Shown: positions 23,051 through 32,527 of the stretch, piece by piece | How positions within the stretch are numbered: position 1 is the stretch's first letter | Layout: each line of letters begins with the position of its first letter | Assembly (NCBI GenBank): GCA_949297715.1 | Contig: CASFTJ010000016.1 | Coordinates: 1 to 36,905 of the forward strand | DNA: 36,905 nt | Reading direction: 5' to 3' | Source of the DNA: an uncultured bacterium | Lineage (GTDB): Bacteria; Cyanobacteriota; Vampirovibrionia; Gastranaerophilales; Gastranaerophilaceae | The notes under the pieces: model-generated | What the model saw: only the letters and a program-made list of their open reading frames with translations | What the model was told of the DNA's origin: nothing | Database searches by the model: none | Program-made: the position numbers and the translations under genes

Positions 23051-23755
23051 ATGGCTGGAAAACAAAGAAATTATAATAGAAGGTATCCGTCAGAATATGG
23101 AATATTCAGGACAATGTTTTATATGACTTTTCTTTATGTTGTCGTTGTTTCCTTTATGAAAATTTTTTATAATTATGAAATTACCGGCAGAGAAAATCTT
23201 CCGAAAGAAAAGAAAAACGGTAAATTTATTTATACCGCAAATCACGTATCAATTTTTGATCCGCCTATGCTTTCAATGGCAATAGGCAAGCCTATCGCTT
23301 ATATGGCAAAGAAAGAACTTTTTGATCCAAAGGAGAAGCTTAGCTGGCTTGTAAAAAGATTAGGTGCTTTTGCTGTGGACAGATCAAAACCGGAGATTGC
23401 AACTTTTAAAACAGTAAGAGATATTCTATCTACCAGTTGGTCTTTAGGAGTTTTTCCTCAGGGCGGAATCAGACCTTACGGAAAGATTGATGAGGTTAAA
23501 AAAGGTTTTGTTGTGATTGCAAAAAATGCTAAAGCTGATATTATTCCGGTCGGAATTGAAGGGTTTGACGGGTATCCGAAACTTAAACCTTTTACAAGAC
23601 GCAATGTTAAGCTTCGAATCGGCAAGCCTATTTCATATAAACTTCCTGAGGAAGAAATTATCTGGCAGTGGGGTGAACAAATGTCAGAACTTGCTGGATA
23701 TGAAAATCTGCTTCCACGTCCTGTAGCAGGAAGTGAAGTAAAAGCTGGAGTTTAA
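23051..23755 (+). CDS. PlsC-family acyltransferase, second copy
   Basis: This 234-residue protein is a paralogue of the preceding one. It has a hydrophobic anchor (TMFYMTFLYVVVVSFM, about 20-35), the HX4D motif ANHVSIFDPP near 65-74, and YMAKKELFD in common with copy one. The acceptor motif is FPQGGIRP where copy one has FPQGTRG, so the usual Thr is lost and one residue is added. That may change acceptor choice. AGGAG overlaps the previous gene's stop, so the pair is one operon. The C-terminal tail is proline/valine-containing and about 13 residues longer than in copy one. Confidence 0.9.
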   Translation: MAGKQRNYNRRYPSEYGIFRTMFYMTFLYVVVVSFMKIFYNYEITGRENLPKEKKNGKFIYTANHVSIFDPPMLSMAIGKPIAYMAKKELFDPKEKLSWLVKRLGAFAVDRSKPEIATFKTVRDILSTSWSLGVFPQGGIRPYGKIDEVKKGFVVIAKNAKADIIPVGIEGFDGYPKLKPFTRRNVKLRIGKPISYKLPEEEIIWQWGEQMSELAGYENLLPRPVAGSEVKAGV

Positions 23756-23884
23756 TATTTTTTCTTTAGTAATTTTTTTTATGAGCATCTTTTTTTAAAT
23801 AATTAATTTTTAATTAAAAACTAAACGCTGATATTTTTTTGGGTTAAAATGTAATTATGGTTAGACAAAAATAAGGAAAATGCT

Positions 23885-24724
23885 ATGTGGGATTATTCGG
23901 AAAAAGTAATGGATCACTACAGAAACCCCAGAAATGTCGGCAAAATTGATAACGCTGATGCAATCGGTGAAGCCGGTTCTCTTACCTGCGGTGATTCTTT
24001 GAAAATATATCTAAAAATTAAAGACGGAATTGTAACTGATGCAAAATTCCAGACTTTCGGGTGCGGAAGTGCGGTTGCAAGTTCAAGTATTTTGACAGAA
24101 ATGATTATCGGAAAATCTGTCGAAGAAGTTAAAAAGATTACTAATAAAGATATAGCGGATCAGCTTGGCGGACTTCCTCCTGAAAAGATGCACTGCTCTG
24201 TTATGGGGTATGAAGCTTTGGAAGATGCTCTTAAAAACTTTGATGACTTAACAGATTTGGATGATTTACGAAATGAAAAACCTGCTGAAAAAATAGTCTG
24301 TACTTGTTTTAATGTAACGGAAAACTTAATCTGGGATGCGATTAAGCAAAATGGGCTTAGGACTGTAGAAGAAGTTACAAATTATACAAAAGCGGGCGGT
24401 GCTTGCGGAAAGTGCAAGGGGCTTATTCAGGATATAATTGATACTTATTATAAAAAAGAGGAAAGTCACAAAGAAGAAAGTTCGCTTTCTCCGGCTCAAA
24501 AAATCTTAAAGATAAACAAAATTATTGAATCGCAGATTTCACCCGAGCTTCAAAAGGATGGCGGAGATATTACTCTGGTTGATATCGACGGGAATAAGGT
24601 GCTTGTAAAACTTAGAGGAAAATGTTCCGGATGCAAAAATTCGCATTTGACGCTTAAAGCATTTGTCGAAAGCACTTTAAGAGAAACAGTTGATAAGAAT
24701 ATTGACGTAATTGAGGTGGCATAA
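23885..24724 (+). CDS. nifU: Three-domain Fe-S scaffold NifU
   Basis: This 279-residue protein has the full NifU layout. The IscU-like scaffold (1-125) opens MWDYSEKVMDHYRNPRNVG, with cluster cysteines in LTCGD, FGCGS and MHCSV. The central [2Fe-2S] BFD-like domain contains VCTCFNV and ACGKCKG. The C-terminal Nfu domain has LQKDGGDITLV and KCSGCKNS. It builds Fe-S clusters with sulfur from NifS, whose gene overlaps by 1 nt. No nitrogenase genes are present, so a general Fe-S supply role is inferred, as in other anaerobes using a NIF-type system. A TAAGGA site precedes the ATG. Confidence 0.97.
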   Translation: MWDYSEKVMDHYRNPRNVGKIDNADAIGEAGSLTCGDSLKIYLKIKDGIVTDAKFQTFGCGSAVASSSILTEMIIGKSVEEVKKITNKDIADQLGGLPPEKMHCSVMGYEALEDALKNFDDLTDLDDLRNEKPAEKIVCTCFNVTENLIWDAIKQNGLRTVEEVTNYTKAGGACGKCKGLIQDIIDTYYKKEESHKEESSLSPAQKILKINKIIESQISPELQKDGGDITLVDIDGNKVLVKLRGKCSGCKNSHLTLKAFVESTLRETVDKNIDVIEVA

Positions 24725-25917
24725 TGGATTTGATATATTTAGACAACAATGCAACGACTAAAGTTGCGCCTGAAGTTTTGGAGGTTATGCTTCCGTATTT
24801 TAAAGAAGAATATGCCAATCCTTCAAGTATTTATGAGTTTGCCAAAAACGCAAATCATACCGTAAGGGATTCAAGAGGTGTTATAAAAGATTTTCTTAAT
24901 GCAGCAAATGAAAAAGAAATTTTATTTACTTCCTGCGGTTCAGAAAGTGCAAATACCGCTATTCGCGGCGTTTTGAATATGAACAAAAACAAACGCCACA
25001 TAATAACTACAAAAGTTGAACATCCTTGCGTTTTAAATCTTTATCAAACTCTTGAGAAAGAAGGTTATAAGGTTGATTATATCGGAGTAAATTCTAACGG
25101 TGAACTTGACCTTGCACAATTGGAAGAATCTATAAATTATGATACTGCGTTAGTGTCAATTATGTATGCAAACAACGAAACGGGTGTTATTTATCCGATT
25201 GAGAAAATTTCTGAAATTATTAAATCAAAAAATAAAGAAACTAAATTCTTTGTTGACGCAGTTCAAGCAGCAGGGAAAATTCCGATAGATGTTCAAGCTT
25301 TGGGAGTTGATTTACTTGGAATTTCCGGCCACAAGTTCCACGCACCTAAGGGTATCGGAGTTTTGTATCTCAATTCCAAAACTCTTATAACCCCTCTTAT
25401 TATCGGCGGGCATCAGGAAAGAGGAAAGCGTGCGGGAACTGAAAATGTTCCGTATATCGCAGGAATTGCTAAGGCCGCTGAACTTGCAGCTGATGGTATG
25501 AAATATGAGTTAACTGAGGTTAAGCGTCTTAGAGATAAGCTTGAGGCTGGAATTATTAAAAATATTTTTAATTCAAGAATAAACACAAGTATTTCAAACA
25601 GAGTTCCAAACACAACAAATATTGGATTTGAATATATTGAGGGTGAACTTATTCTTCTTCACCTGAGCGATCTTGGTATCTGCGCAAGTTCAGGAAGTGC
25701 CTGCACATCGGGTTCTCTTGAACCGAGTCACGTTTTAAGAGCTATGAATGTACCGTTTACTGCAATTCACGGTAGTATAAGATGGTCGCTTTCAAGATAT
25801 ACTAAAGAAAGCGAAATTGATTATGTCTTAAAAGTTCTGCCCGGAATTATCGACAAGATTACGGCTCTTTCGCCTTATCAGGATGAACTTGCTAATCTTA
25901 AAAGACTTAGAGGCTAA
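24724..25917 (+). CDS. nifS: Cysteine desulfurase NifS
   Basis: This 397-residue PLP enzyme takes sulfur from cysteine for the NifU scaffold. It opens MDLIYLDNNATTKVAPEVLE. SGHKFHAPKG carries the PLP Lys204, VKVEHPCVL-like TTKVEHPCVL lies near 96-104, and ASSGSACTSGSLEPSHVL carries the active-site Cys327 in its mobile loop. Length and motifs fit the NifS/IscS class I group. The ATG shares one base with the nifU stop, and GAGGTG in the end of nifU serves as ribosome site. A strong terminator follows at 25943. Confidence 0.97.
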   Translation: MDLIYLDNNATTKVAPEVLEVMLPYFKEEYANPSSIYEFAKNANHTVRDSRGVIKDFLNAANEKEILFTSCGSESANTAIRGVLNMNKNKRHIITTKVEHPCVLNLYQTLEKEGYKVDYIGVNSNGELDLAQLEESINYDTALVSIMYANNETGVIYPIEKISEIIKSKNKETKFFVDAVQAAGKIPIDVQALGVDLLGISGHKFHAPKGIGVLYLNSKTLITPLIIGGHQERGKRAGTENVPYIAGIAKAAELAADGMKYELTEVKRLRDKLEAGIIKNIFNSRINTSISNRVPNTTNIGFEYIEGELILLHLSDLGICASSGSACTSGSLEPSHVLRAMNVPFTAIHGSIRWSLSRYTKESEIDYVLKVLPGIIDKITALSPYQDELANLKRLRG

Positions 25918-25942
25918 AAATAATAATTCTTTTTTATAGTCT

Positions 25943-25976
25943 AAAAGCAGTATGAATTTTTTTCATACTGCTTTTT
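25943..25976 (+). terminator. Terminator of nifU-nifS
   Basis: AAAAGCAGTATGAA (25943-25956) pairs perfectly with TTCATACTGCTTTT (25962-25975) over a loop of five T, and a T run lies at the end of the right arm (25972-25976). Confidence 0.95.
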
Positions 25977-26077
25977 GCTTAAGGATTTATAAGTATTTTT
26001 AATTTTTTTAAAATTGCAGCTTCGTAGAATAGTTTTCAATCACGCAAAACTTTATTCTGTCTTTAAGGAGTTGCAAT

Positions 26078-27049
26078 ATGAAAAAACAAATTCTTACAAT
26101 CGGTATTATTTTGGGTTTGGCGTTAGGTTCTTCTGCTGTGTTTGCGGATACTAATACGCAAGTTATTGATAAGCTCGAAAACTCGCTTTACGGTTTTACT
26201 TACTCATCAGAAAATGAAACCTCAAGGCTTGATCGTATTGAAAATACGGTTTACGGAACAGTATCAACAAAGCCCGCAGCACAGAGGATTGCAAGGTTAA
26301 AGAAAGATATGGCGACGGATTTAATCGGACAGGAAATTGAGCCGACAACCGATACTTTTGCTGAAGATAATTTTGAAATTGAAGAAGCCCCTGTTGCCTC
26401 CTCAAATATTAATTATCCTGCGGTTGATGAGCTTGAAGAAATTGTTTTTAATAAAGTCACCCCGAAAGAAGATATTAAAAAAAGGCTTTCAAAATTAGAG
26501 ATGGAAACTTTTGGGAAAGAATATTCTAATGACGATTTGGCAACACGTACTGACAGGCTGAAGGCCGAAATTAAGCCAAAATCTCTTATGGATAATTACA
26601 TCGCGCAATCTTCAAATGATTTTTATGATGATTACGTGCCGCCGTTGGATTCCGATTACCATTTGGATAAGTATCAAAGTTATGACGGTTTTGGTTATGA
26701 CAGTTTTAATGCGCGCCAAAAAGCTATGCAGGATAGTTTTGACGCTCAAAGATACTCCCGCATGGCTGACAGCGGTAAAAATTACAGTCTTACGACGGTC
26801 GAAAAAAATGTTCTTAATAAAACCTACAAGAATGATTCGACTGAGAACCGACTTTCAAGATTAGAAAGTGCTATGTTCGGTACTAATTTTGCATCTGATG
26901 ATAATGAAACCAGAATTAATCGTATTTCAAGCGCTTACAAGGCTCAAAAATCCGCCGATAAATATGATACAAACAAGTTCTCGCAAAATATTACAACTGC
27001 CGTTCAAATTGGAACGTTACTCTTAATGGTTCTGGCATGTATTTTGTAG
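26078..27049 (+). CDS. Exported ~23-residue repeat protein with C-terminal membrane segment
   Basis: This 323-residue protein starts with a signal peptide (MKKQILTIGIILGLALGSSA, cleavage near 23). It carries at least three pairs of a ~23-residue repeat at about 30-73, 117-160 and 238-282. Examples are IDKLENSLYGFTY....SRLDRIE, VDELEEIVFNKV....KRLSKLE and LTTVEKNVLNKTY....NRLSRLE. An acidic spacer lies at 83-110 and a Tyr/Asp-rich spacer at 173-212. The last residues (about 306-323) are a hydrophobic segment that may anchor it. The same repeat builds the protein coded at 8403. AAGGAG precedes the ATG. I know no function for it. Confidence 0.8.
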   Translation: MKKQILTIGIILGLALGSSAVFADTNTQVIDKLENSLYGFTYSSENETSRLDRIENTVYGTVSTKPAAQRIARLKKDMATDLIGQEIEPTTDTFAEDNFEIEEAPVASSNINYPAVDELEEIVFNKVTPKEDIKKRLSKLEMETFGKEYSNDDLATRTDRLKAEIKPKSLMDNYIAQSSNDFYDDYVPPLDSDYHLDKYQSYDGFGYDSFNARQKAMQDSFDAQRYSRMADSGKNYSLTTVEKNVLNKTYKNDSTENRLSRLESAMFGTNFASDDNETRINRISSAYKAQKSADKYDTNKFSQNITTAVQIGTLLLMVLACIL

Positions 27050-27060
27050 AATTTGCATAA

Positions 27061-27109
27061 AAAAAACCGCAGAAATTGGTTTTAAAGAATTTTCTGTGGT
27101 CTTTTTTAT
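27061..27109. terminator. Bidirectional terminator between convergent genes
   Basis: ACCGCAGAAA (27066-27075) pairs with TTTCTGTGGT (27091-27100). The plus strand then has CTTTTTTAT and the minus strand a run of T. It serves the repeat-protein gene (+) and the AsmA-like gene (-). Confidence 0.9.
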
Positions 27110-27132
27110 ACATTATAATTGTGCTTTTTTGA

Positions 27133-30100
27133 TTATTGTGCCGTCTCTGTTGCTGGCTGAGCTTGTGAAGACGTTTTTTTGAATAAGTTCATAATCTCAT
27201 CAACACTGTCTTTTACGTTTTGAACCTGATTTTTTATATCTTCCTTTGCTTGCTGTGATTGTTGTTTTATGTCTGAGGCGGTATTTTTCAGGCTTTCTTT
27301 AGTTTGAGTTTGAATCTCTTTAACATTTTCAATATTTGTTTTAATGTTTTGTTTTAAATTTTCGGTGCTTGTTTGAACCTGCTCTTTAAGACTTGTTGAT
27401 TCAATTGCAGACATATCAGGATTGTTAAGCCATTTGAACGATTTAACCGCACTTGTGCTTTCAATTCCGCCGTTAAATTCTACTTTAAAGTCTTTATAAA
27501 CAGTGTCCCCGCCTGTAAGTGACGGGATATTTTCAGTTTTTTCTCCTGCAGGGTTCGTTGTAACTGTTTTTATAATACTTGAGGTTAGAGTGCCGAATTT
27601 AGGAATATATGAGGTAAGCTTATCCACAGAAAGCTCTCCTAATGGCCCTAATACTGCAACAACATCAGAACTTAAACGACCTAATATAATAAGGTTTGCT
27701 GTTCCGTTTAGAATATTGTATTTACCCGTTATATAGTATGCCGTATTCTCGCCCGCAGAGGTAATTGAACTTATATTTGCCCAGCCGTCGTTAAATGTTA
27801 TATTGCCTTTTATGTAGTCAAAATTGGCACTTTGTTTAATTACATCAACGCTTGATAATGCCGCTACTGCAGCTTTTAAAATGATATTTGACATAATGTT
27901 ATTTGCGGATAAAAGCATTTCAATACGGCCGATTCCTGCAAATGCTCCTTCTTTTATGTTAAACGAAACTTGACCTTTTAGATTTTTTATTAATTCAACA
28001 TCTGTAGCACCTGAGGTTGTAACATTTGCTGTAAAACCTAAAGTTCCTGTTAATGCGTTTTTAATTCCAGCCGCACCATTGATTGCAGAAGCTGCATCCA
28101 ATCCTTCACCGGTCAGGTCAACTCCTATTTTTCCGTTCATTATGTTATATGAAACATTACCTTTTATATTGCCTTTAAAGGTTGAGCCGGTAATATTTGA
28201 AAGATACAAAATTCCGTTGTTCAAATTGTAAGTGAAATCAGCAGCAAGGTTTTCTGCGACAATTCCGCCTGATGTTAACTTGGCTAAAGTCCCCTTTCCG
28301 TTTGCAACTGCTCCTGATAAGTTCATATCAAGATTTTCAAGTTTTACAAGCATATCAGGAAGTTCTATAAGCGGAATAGAAACATTCCCTTTTAAGGTCG
28401 GATTTAGAGGCGTTCCGCCGATTAACAAATCGCCTTTTGTTTTTATTAAAGAATTTTTGCCCATCATTGGTATCGGCATTGAAATATATGAGGGGATAGA
28501 AAAATCTATTGCCATATTTTGCGTTTTTGAAAGATTGCTTATACTTCCTGTCGCTAAAGCTATATTGTTACCATTTACGGCAAGCCCGATTTTGTCTATT
28601 TTCAAAGTGTCATTTGCAAATTTTAACTCTGTATTTAAAGTTGCAGGTTTGTTTTTCATTAAATCAATGTCTAAAATTGACAGGTAATTGTCAGGTGTAA
28701 TATTAAGCGAAGCATTGATTAATTGCTGTTTAAGATTTCCGGTAATTGAAACTTTTAAAGGAAGTTTACCTTTTGCGCTCATATCCTTTCTAAAATCTGC
28801 CGGAATTATATTATATAAATCTGATGCAACAAGATTTCCGTTTGCATTAATATTTATACTTACGTCTTCGGGATCCGCATAATCATTTATGCTTCCGGTG
28901 ATATCAATTCTTGAGTTGTCAAGCATTATGTAAGCATTATCAATATTAAGGTCTTTTTCATTAAGAGTTACCTCACTTTGAGGTATTTTAACCGTCGCAA
29001 ATGGTGAGATTATATCCGCTGAATTGATATTCAAAAGACCTTCATAAGTACCGTCGTTTGTGGTTATATCAAAAATCGCTTTGTTTAATTTAAGTGTTGT
29101 GTCTGAAGCTATGTTTTTGATGTTAACATTGTCGGCACTTAGGCTTACAGAAGGTATTGGAGAGGTTAATTTACCTTCTAAAATTGCTTCAGCGGATAAA
29201 GTTCCTGAGTTAAAATTGTTTTCTTTTAAAAGTGAAAATTGCCCTGCTGCTGCAATAAGTGCTTTTATAAGCAATTTGTCTGCGGTAAGATGCAAATCAG
29301 TTTCGGCTTTATCTGATATCGTTCCGTAAAATTTTAAAGGCTGATTAAATACACTAAATGATACATCTTTAAAATTTAGGTTGTTATTTGAAAGATCAAT
29401 ATCTGCTTTTATTTTGTCTATTAAAATATTATAAAGTCCATAAGAAATACTCGCTTCCGGAATTTTTAAGTAGCCTGTGGATTTAATTTTTTTCTTATCC
29501 CCTGTTATTGATAAATCTGCATCAATGTTTCCTGTCCCGCTTAAGGTATTTAAATCTTTTATCCCAAAGGATTTTGCAATACTGTCAATTAGATTTATAA
29601 TATTGTTTATTCCTGCGTTTGAGATTAAACGCAAGTCAATTTCAGGATTTTTTCCTGTTTTGATTTCTCCGTTTAATGAGGTTATTTCTTGTAAAGATTT
29701 GGAGGTGTAGAAGGTTGAATTGAGGGTGATGCTTTTTGACTTAAACTCCATATTAAAAGAGCTTTCGGGAAGTGTTTGACCGTCTACTGCGACTGTTAAT
29801 CCGTCAATTGAGGTTTTGCCAAATATATTAATATCATCAAAAGTCCCTTCTGTTTTTATATCAGCCGTTAAGTTTGCGGTAAGTTTGTTTTTGTGAATTC
29901 CGTCGAAAATATCAATGATGTTTATTGCAGGAGTTGTTTGTGCTGTCTTTGTTGTCACATTGAAGTTGCTTTCAGTCTGCTCAGGCTGTGGTGCAAATAC
30001 TACATCATTTATGTCTTGCTGTGGCATTACGTAGTTTTTGATTTTGGCATCATAAGAAAAATGTTTTGAACCGTCCAGATAAAGTGAGCCGTTTGATGTG

Positions 30101-30711
30101 ATTTTTACCTTTTTGTTGAAGATAAAATCCGTTAATTTAAATTCAGGCGCATCAAAATAGTATTTTTTATTTGTTTTTTTAGATAAAAATTCAACATTAA
30201 ACTTTTTTAAATAAATGTTAGGAAGTTTGTTTGATAATTTAAACCCAAATGGAAGCCCGGGGGCTGAGGCTGATTCCTGCTGCTCTTGAGCCGTTATCGG
30301 CATAGCTTTTAAGTAGTCTTCCAAAAGAAAATGTCCGTCTTTTTCGACTTCTAAAAAGATTTTTATATTTTCTGCTGAAATTTTATCAAGTTCTATTCTT
30401 CTGATTAACAAAGGGATAAGGGAAAGTTTTATCTCAAAATCATCAAGAGATGCTATATTTGCACCCTTTTGAGGAGAAAGTTCTGCGTGGGATAATTTTA
30501 TACCTGCTGTAAGTTTCGGGGTTGTCACAAGTTTTAAGTCATTTAATATGACCTTAAATCCGCTCAGGTGCTCTATTTGTTCTGTAATTTCTGTGTTATG
30601 TGATTTTATGTAGGAATTTACAAAAAACGGAAATATAAGAAATGCAATATACAATACTGCCAGTATGCCGATTACGGTAAATCCCGCCGTTTTAATAGCT
30701 TTTTTTATCAT
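27133..30711 (-). CDS. AsmA-like (DUF748/TamB-related) envelope protein
   Basis: This 1192-residue protein has a short cytoplasmic start, one membrane anchor at about 10-32 (TAGFTVIGILAVLYIAFLIF), then a long periplasmic region. An N-terminal AsmA-type domain (about 33-150, with FKVILNDLKLVTTPKLTAGIKL) leads into repeated beta-strand blocks typical of bridge-like lipid-transfer proteins, and an AsmA C-terminal-type block lies at about 850-1040. The last about 110 residues form a Gln/Lys-rich coiled coil (VQTSTENLKQNIKTNIENVK onward) and a Ser/Ala/Thr tail. A role in phospholipid transport or outer-membrane upkeep is inferred from the family. GAGAGGGA precedes the ATG and an extended -10 (TGC TAAAAT) lies at 30762 to 30754. 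Confidence 0.8.
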   Translation of the reverse strand: MIKKAIKTAGFTVIGILAVLYIAFLIFPFFVNSYIKSHNTEITEQIEHLSGFKVILNDLKLVTTPKLTAGIKLSHAELSPQKGANIASLDDFEIKLSLIPLLIRRIELDKISAENIKIFLEVEKDGHFLLEDYLKAMPITAQEQQESASAPGLPFGFKLSNKLPNIYLKKFNVEFLSKKTNKKYYFDAPEFKLTDFIFNKKVKITSNGSLYLDGSKHFSYDAKIKNYVMPQQDINDVVFAPQPEQTESNFNVTTKTAQTTPAINIIDIFDGIHKNKLTANLTADIKTEGTFDDINIFGKTSIDGLTVAVDGQTLPESSFNMEFKSKSITLNSTFYTSKSLQEITSLNGEIKTGKNPEIDLRLISNAGINNIINLIDSIAKSFGIKDLNTLSGTGNIDADLSITGDKKKIKSTGYLKIPEASISYGLYNILIDKIKADIDLSNNNLNFKDVSFSVFNQPLKFYGTISDKAETDLHLTADKLLIKALIAAAGQFSLLKENNFNSGTLSAEAILEGKLTSPIPSVSLSADNVNIKNIASDTTLKLNKAIFDITTNDGTYEGLLNINSADIISPFATVKIPQSEVTLNEKDLNIDNAYIMLDNSRIDITGSINDYADPEDVSININANGNLVASDLYNIIPADFRKDMSAKGKLPLKVSITGNLKQQLINASLNITPDNYLSILDIDLMKNKPATLNTELKFANDTLKIDKIGLAVNGNNIALATGSISNLSKTQNMAIDFSIPSYISMPIPMMGKNSLIKTKGDLLIGGTPLNPTLKGNVSIPLIELPDMLVKLENLDMNLSGAVANGKGTLAKLTSGGIVAENLAADFTYNLNNGILYLSNITGSTFKGNIKGNVSYNIMNGKIGVDLTGEGLDAASAINGAAGIKNALTGTLGFTANVTTSGATDVELIKNLKGQVSFNIKEGAFAGIGRIEMLLSANNIMSNIILKAAVAALSSVDVIKQSANFDYIKGNITFNDGWANISSITSAGENTAYYITGKYNILNGTANLIILGRLSSDVVAVLGPLGELSVDKLTSYIPKFGTLTSSIIKTVTTNPAGEKTENIPSLTGGDTVYKDFKVEFNGGIESTSAVKSFKWLNNPDMSAIESTSLKEQVQTSTENLKQNIKTNIENVKEIQTQTKESLKNTASDIKQQSQQAKEDIKNQVQNVKDSVDEIMNLFKKTSSQAQPATETAQ

Positions 30712-30753
30712 ATAATCCCTCTCTTAACTCTATTTAAATATCCCTTTAAGTAT

Positions 30754-30762
30754 ATTTTAGCA
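30754..30762 (-). promoter_or_regulatory. Extended -10 promoter of the AsmA-like gene
   Basis: TGC TAAAAT on the minus strand lies about 43 bp before the ATG at 30711. It has no clear -35 and resembles the flhB and metF promoters. Confidence 0.4.
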
Positions 30763-30783
30763 TAAATTATTTATTAATTATGA

Positions 30784-31653
30784 TTATTTTTTTAATTTTA
30801 CGGGTTCATGATTCCATTTGATTTTTTCATTTTTCCTAAACCAGGTTAGCTGGCGTTTGGCATAATTCCTTGTGTTTTGTTTTAATTTATCCTTAGCCTC
30901 TTCAAGTGTAATTGCTCCGTCAAGGTAGGCTGTCATCTCTTGATATCCGATTGTGCATATTAGATTTTTAATCCGTCCGTGTTTTTTCAGTAAATGTTTG
31001 GTTTCTTCGATTAAACCTTTTTCTATCATTAAATCTACACGTTTGTTTATTCTTTCATACAAAAGTTCCCTCGGACAATTTATTCCGATCCATTCTACAT
31101 CATATAAAGGTTCTTTTTTATATTCCGATAGTGGTTTTTCAAGATGTTCCGCCATTTCTATTGCTCGAATTATTTTCTTTTTGTCATTAGGATCAATTTC
31201 TGCTGCTCTTATTGCGTCTAATTTTTGTAATTTTCTGTGTAGTTCTTCTGAAGAATATTCTTTTAATTTTTCTCTCAATTCGTAATCAGGTTCAATTCTC
31301 GGAACATCATAATTCTCTAGCAAAAGTCTGAAATATAATCCTGTTCCGCCTGTTATAATCGGAAGCTTCCCTCTTTTTAAAATATCAGATATAGCTTTTT
31401 GCGCATCATCTGCGTATAACCCTGAGGAATAATCAACTTCGGGTTCTACTATATCAATCATATAATGCGGAATCCCTTTTCTTTCTGCAAGCGTCGGTTT
31501 TGCGGTTCCTATGTCAAAACCCTTATAAACAAGTCGTGAATCTGCGGATATAACTTCACCGTTTGTTTTTTGGGCAAGATTTATTGCAAAATCAGTCTTG
31601 CCTGAGGCTGTCGGGCCTACTATTGCTATTACCTTAGGCTTTGGGTTCTTCAT
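30784..31653 (-). CDS. miaA: tRNA dimethylallyltransferase MiaA
   Basis: This 289-residue enzyme adds the dimethylallyl group to A37 of tRNAs reading UNN codons. It shows the P-loop GPTASGKT (13-20), VISADSRLVYKGFDIGTAKP, IPHYMIDIVEP, IITGGTGLYFRLLL and, near the end, TIGYQEMTAYLDG and QNTRNYAKRQLTWFR, all diagnostic. Length is normal. Its first codons overlap the end of the upstream membrane-protein gene by 20 nt, so it is translated in a coupled operon. There is no strong ribosome site apart from GAAGAA. Confidence 0.97.
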   Translation of the reverse strand: MKNPKPKVIAIVGPTASGKTDFAINLAQKTNGEVISADSRLVYKGFDIGTAKPTLAERKGIPHYMIDIVEPEVDYSSGLYADDAQKAISDILKRGKLPIITGGTGLYFRLLLENYDVPRIEPDYELREKLKEYSSEELHRKLQKLDAIRAAEIDPNDKKKIIRAIEMAEHLEKPLSEYKKEPLYDVEWIGINCPRELLYERINKRVDLMIEKGLIEETKHLLKKHGRIKNLICTIGYQEMTAYLDGAITLEEAKDKLKQNTRNYAKRQLTWFRKNEKIKWNHEPVKLKK

Positions 31654-32482
31654 TTGATTCTTCTTCGCAAAATTCTTTCTCGTAAAAGCTGAATATAAGC
31701 ACTACTATATATACAATAAAGTAAAAATAAATTACCATTATCAGTATGTATAGCAAAGGATGAACGAGTGTAAATGTGCTTAAAAAAGACATTATAATAT
31801 TTAAAATTGAGATATAAATAAATAATAAAATGGTTTTGGAAAATTTAATAAAAAGTTTTCCTATTGACTTGAAAAGTGCTATCAAAGGGTTCATTGTCTT
31901 ATATATAATTTCCGGAATCCATAGCATAAACAAATAAGACATAACTGTTGTCGTGCCCATTATAAGCAAATTCCACATACATAGTTTTTGCAATTGTTCC
32001 AAATCAAGAGAACTGATAAACAATTTCATATCTTGGGTTGAGGATAATGCTGTTGAAAGCTGTTCAGGTGTAAAGACGTTTCCGATAAATTCGCGTCCTA
32101 TTGCAAACACCAGATAAGCCGTAATTGATACTATCAATATGAATGCCAGAGACATTAATATAAAAGAAATAAAATATTTACCTATTCCGTATGGAATATC
32201 TTTAAAAAGATTCATTGTTGCTTTTGCACGGTCTTCGTCCATTACATATACTACTTTTGAAATTTGTATGGCGTTTTTGACCATATAAAACCAGCCTGAT
32301 AAAAATGCGCCTGTCATAAATAATACTGTAAGAAATGCCAACCCAATTTCTGCTGGTGTATCTACTACTGCATTTGAAAATGCAAAATAAAATGATAATA
32401 TCCACATAAAAAGTACAAGCGGTATCGCCAATATTATACAATCATTTGCTGTTTTAAATGCCTCTTTAAAAAGTTTGAACAT
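31634..32482 (-). CDS. Unknown polytopic membrane protein
   Basis: This 282-residue protein has about six membrane segments, near 16-36, 46-68, 105-130, 165-190, 215-235 and 240-265. A polar loop lies at 135-160, and the C-terminal tail is acidic (EKEFCEEESNEEPKA). There is no signal peptide. No family can be named with confidence; it resembles small integral-membrane proteins of unknown role. It overlaps miaA by 20 nt and shares its transcript. AAGAGG lies 13 nt before the ATG, a longer spacing than usual here. Confidence 0.75.
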   Translation of the reverse strand: MFKLFKEAFKTANDCIILAIPLVLFMWILSFYFAFSNAVVDTPAEIGLAFLTVLFMTGAFLSGWFYMVKNAIQISKVVYVMDEDRAKATMNLFKDIPYGIGKYFISFILMSLAFILIVSITAYLVFAIGREFIGNVFTPEQLSTALSSTQDMKLFISSLDLEQLQKLCMWNLLIMGTTTVMSYLFMLWIPEIIYKTMNPLIALFKSIGKLFIKFSKTILLFIYISILNIIMSFLSTFTLVHPLLYILIMVIYFYFIVYIVVLIFSFYEKEFCEEESNEEPKA

Positions 32483-32527
32483 ATATTTATATTAACCTCT
32501 TGATTTCAAATTAACATAACCGACGGT

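Noticed and set aside
23885-25917. Nitrogen fixation suggested by nifU and nifS
   Set aside because: No nitrogenase or cofactor genes are present, and NIF-type Fe-S assembly serves general needs in many anaerobes.
27503-29710. Several plus-strand open frames opposite the AsmA-like gene
   Set aside because: They are short, have no ribosome sites and mirror the codon pattern of the real gene on the minus strand.
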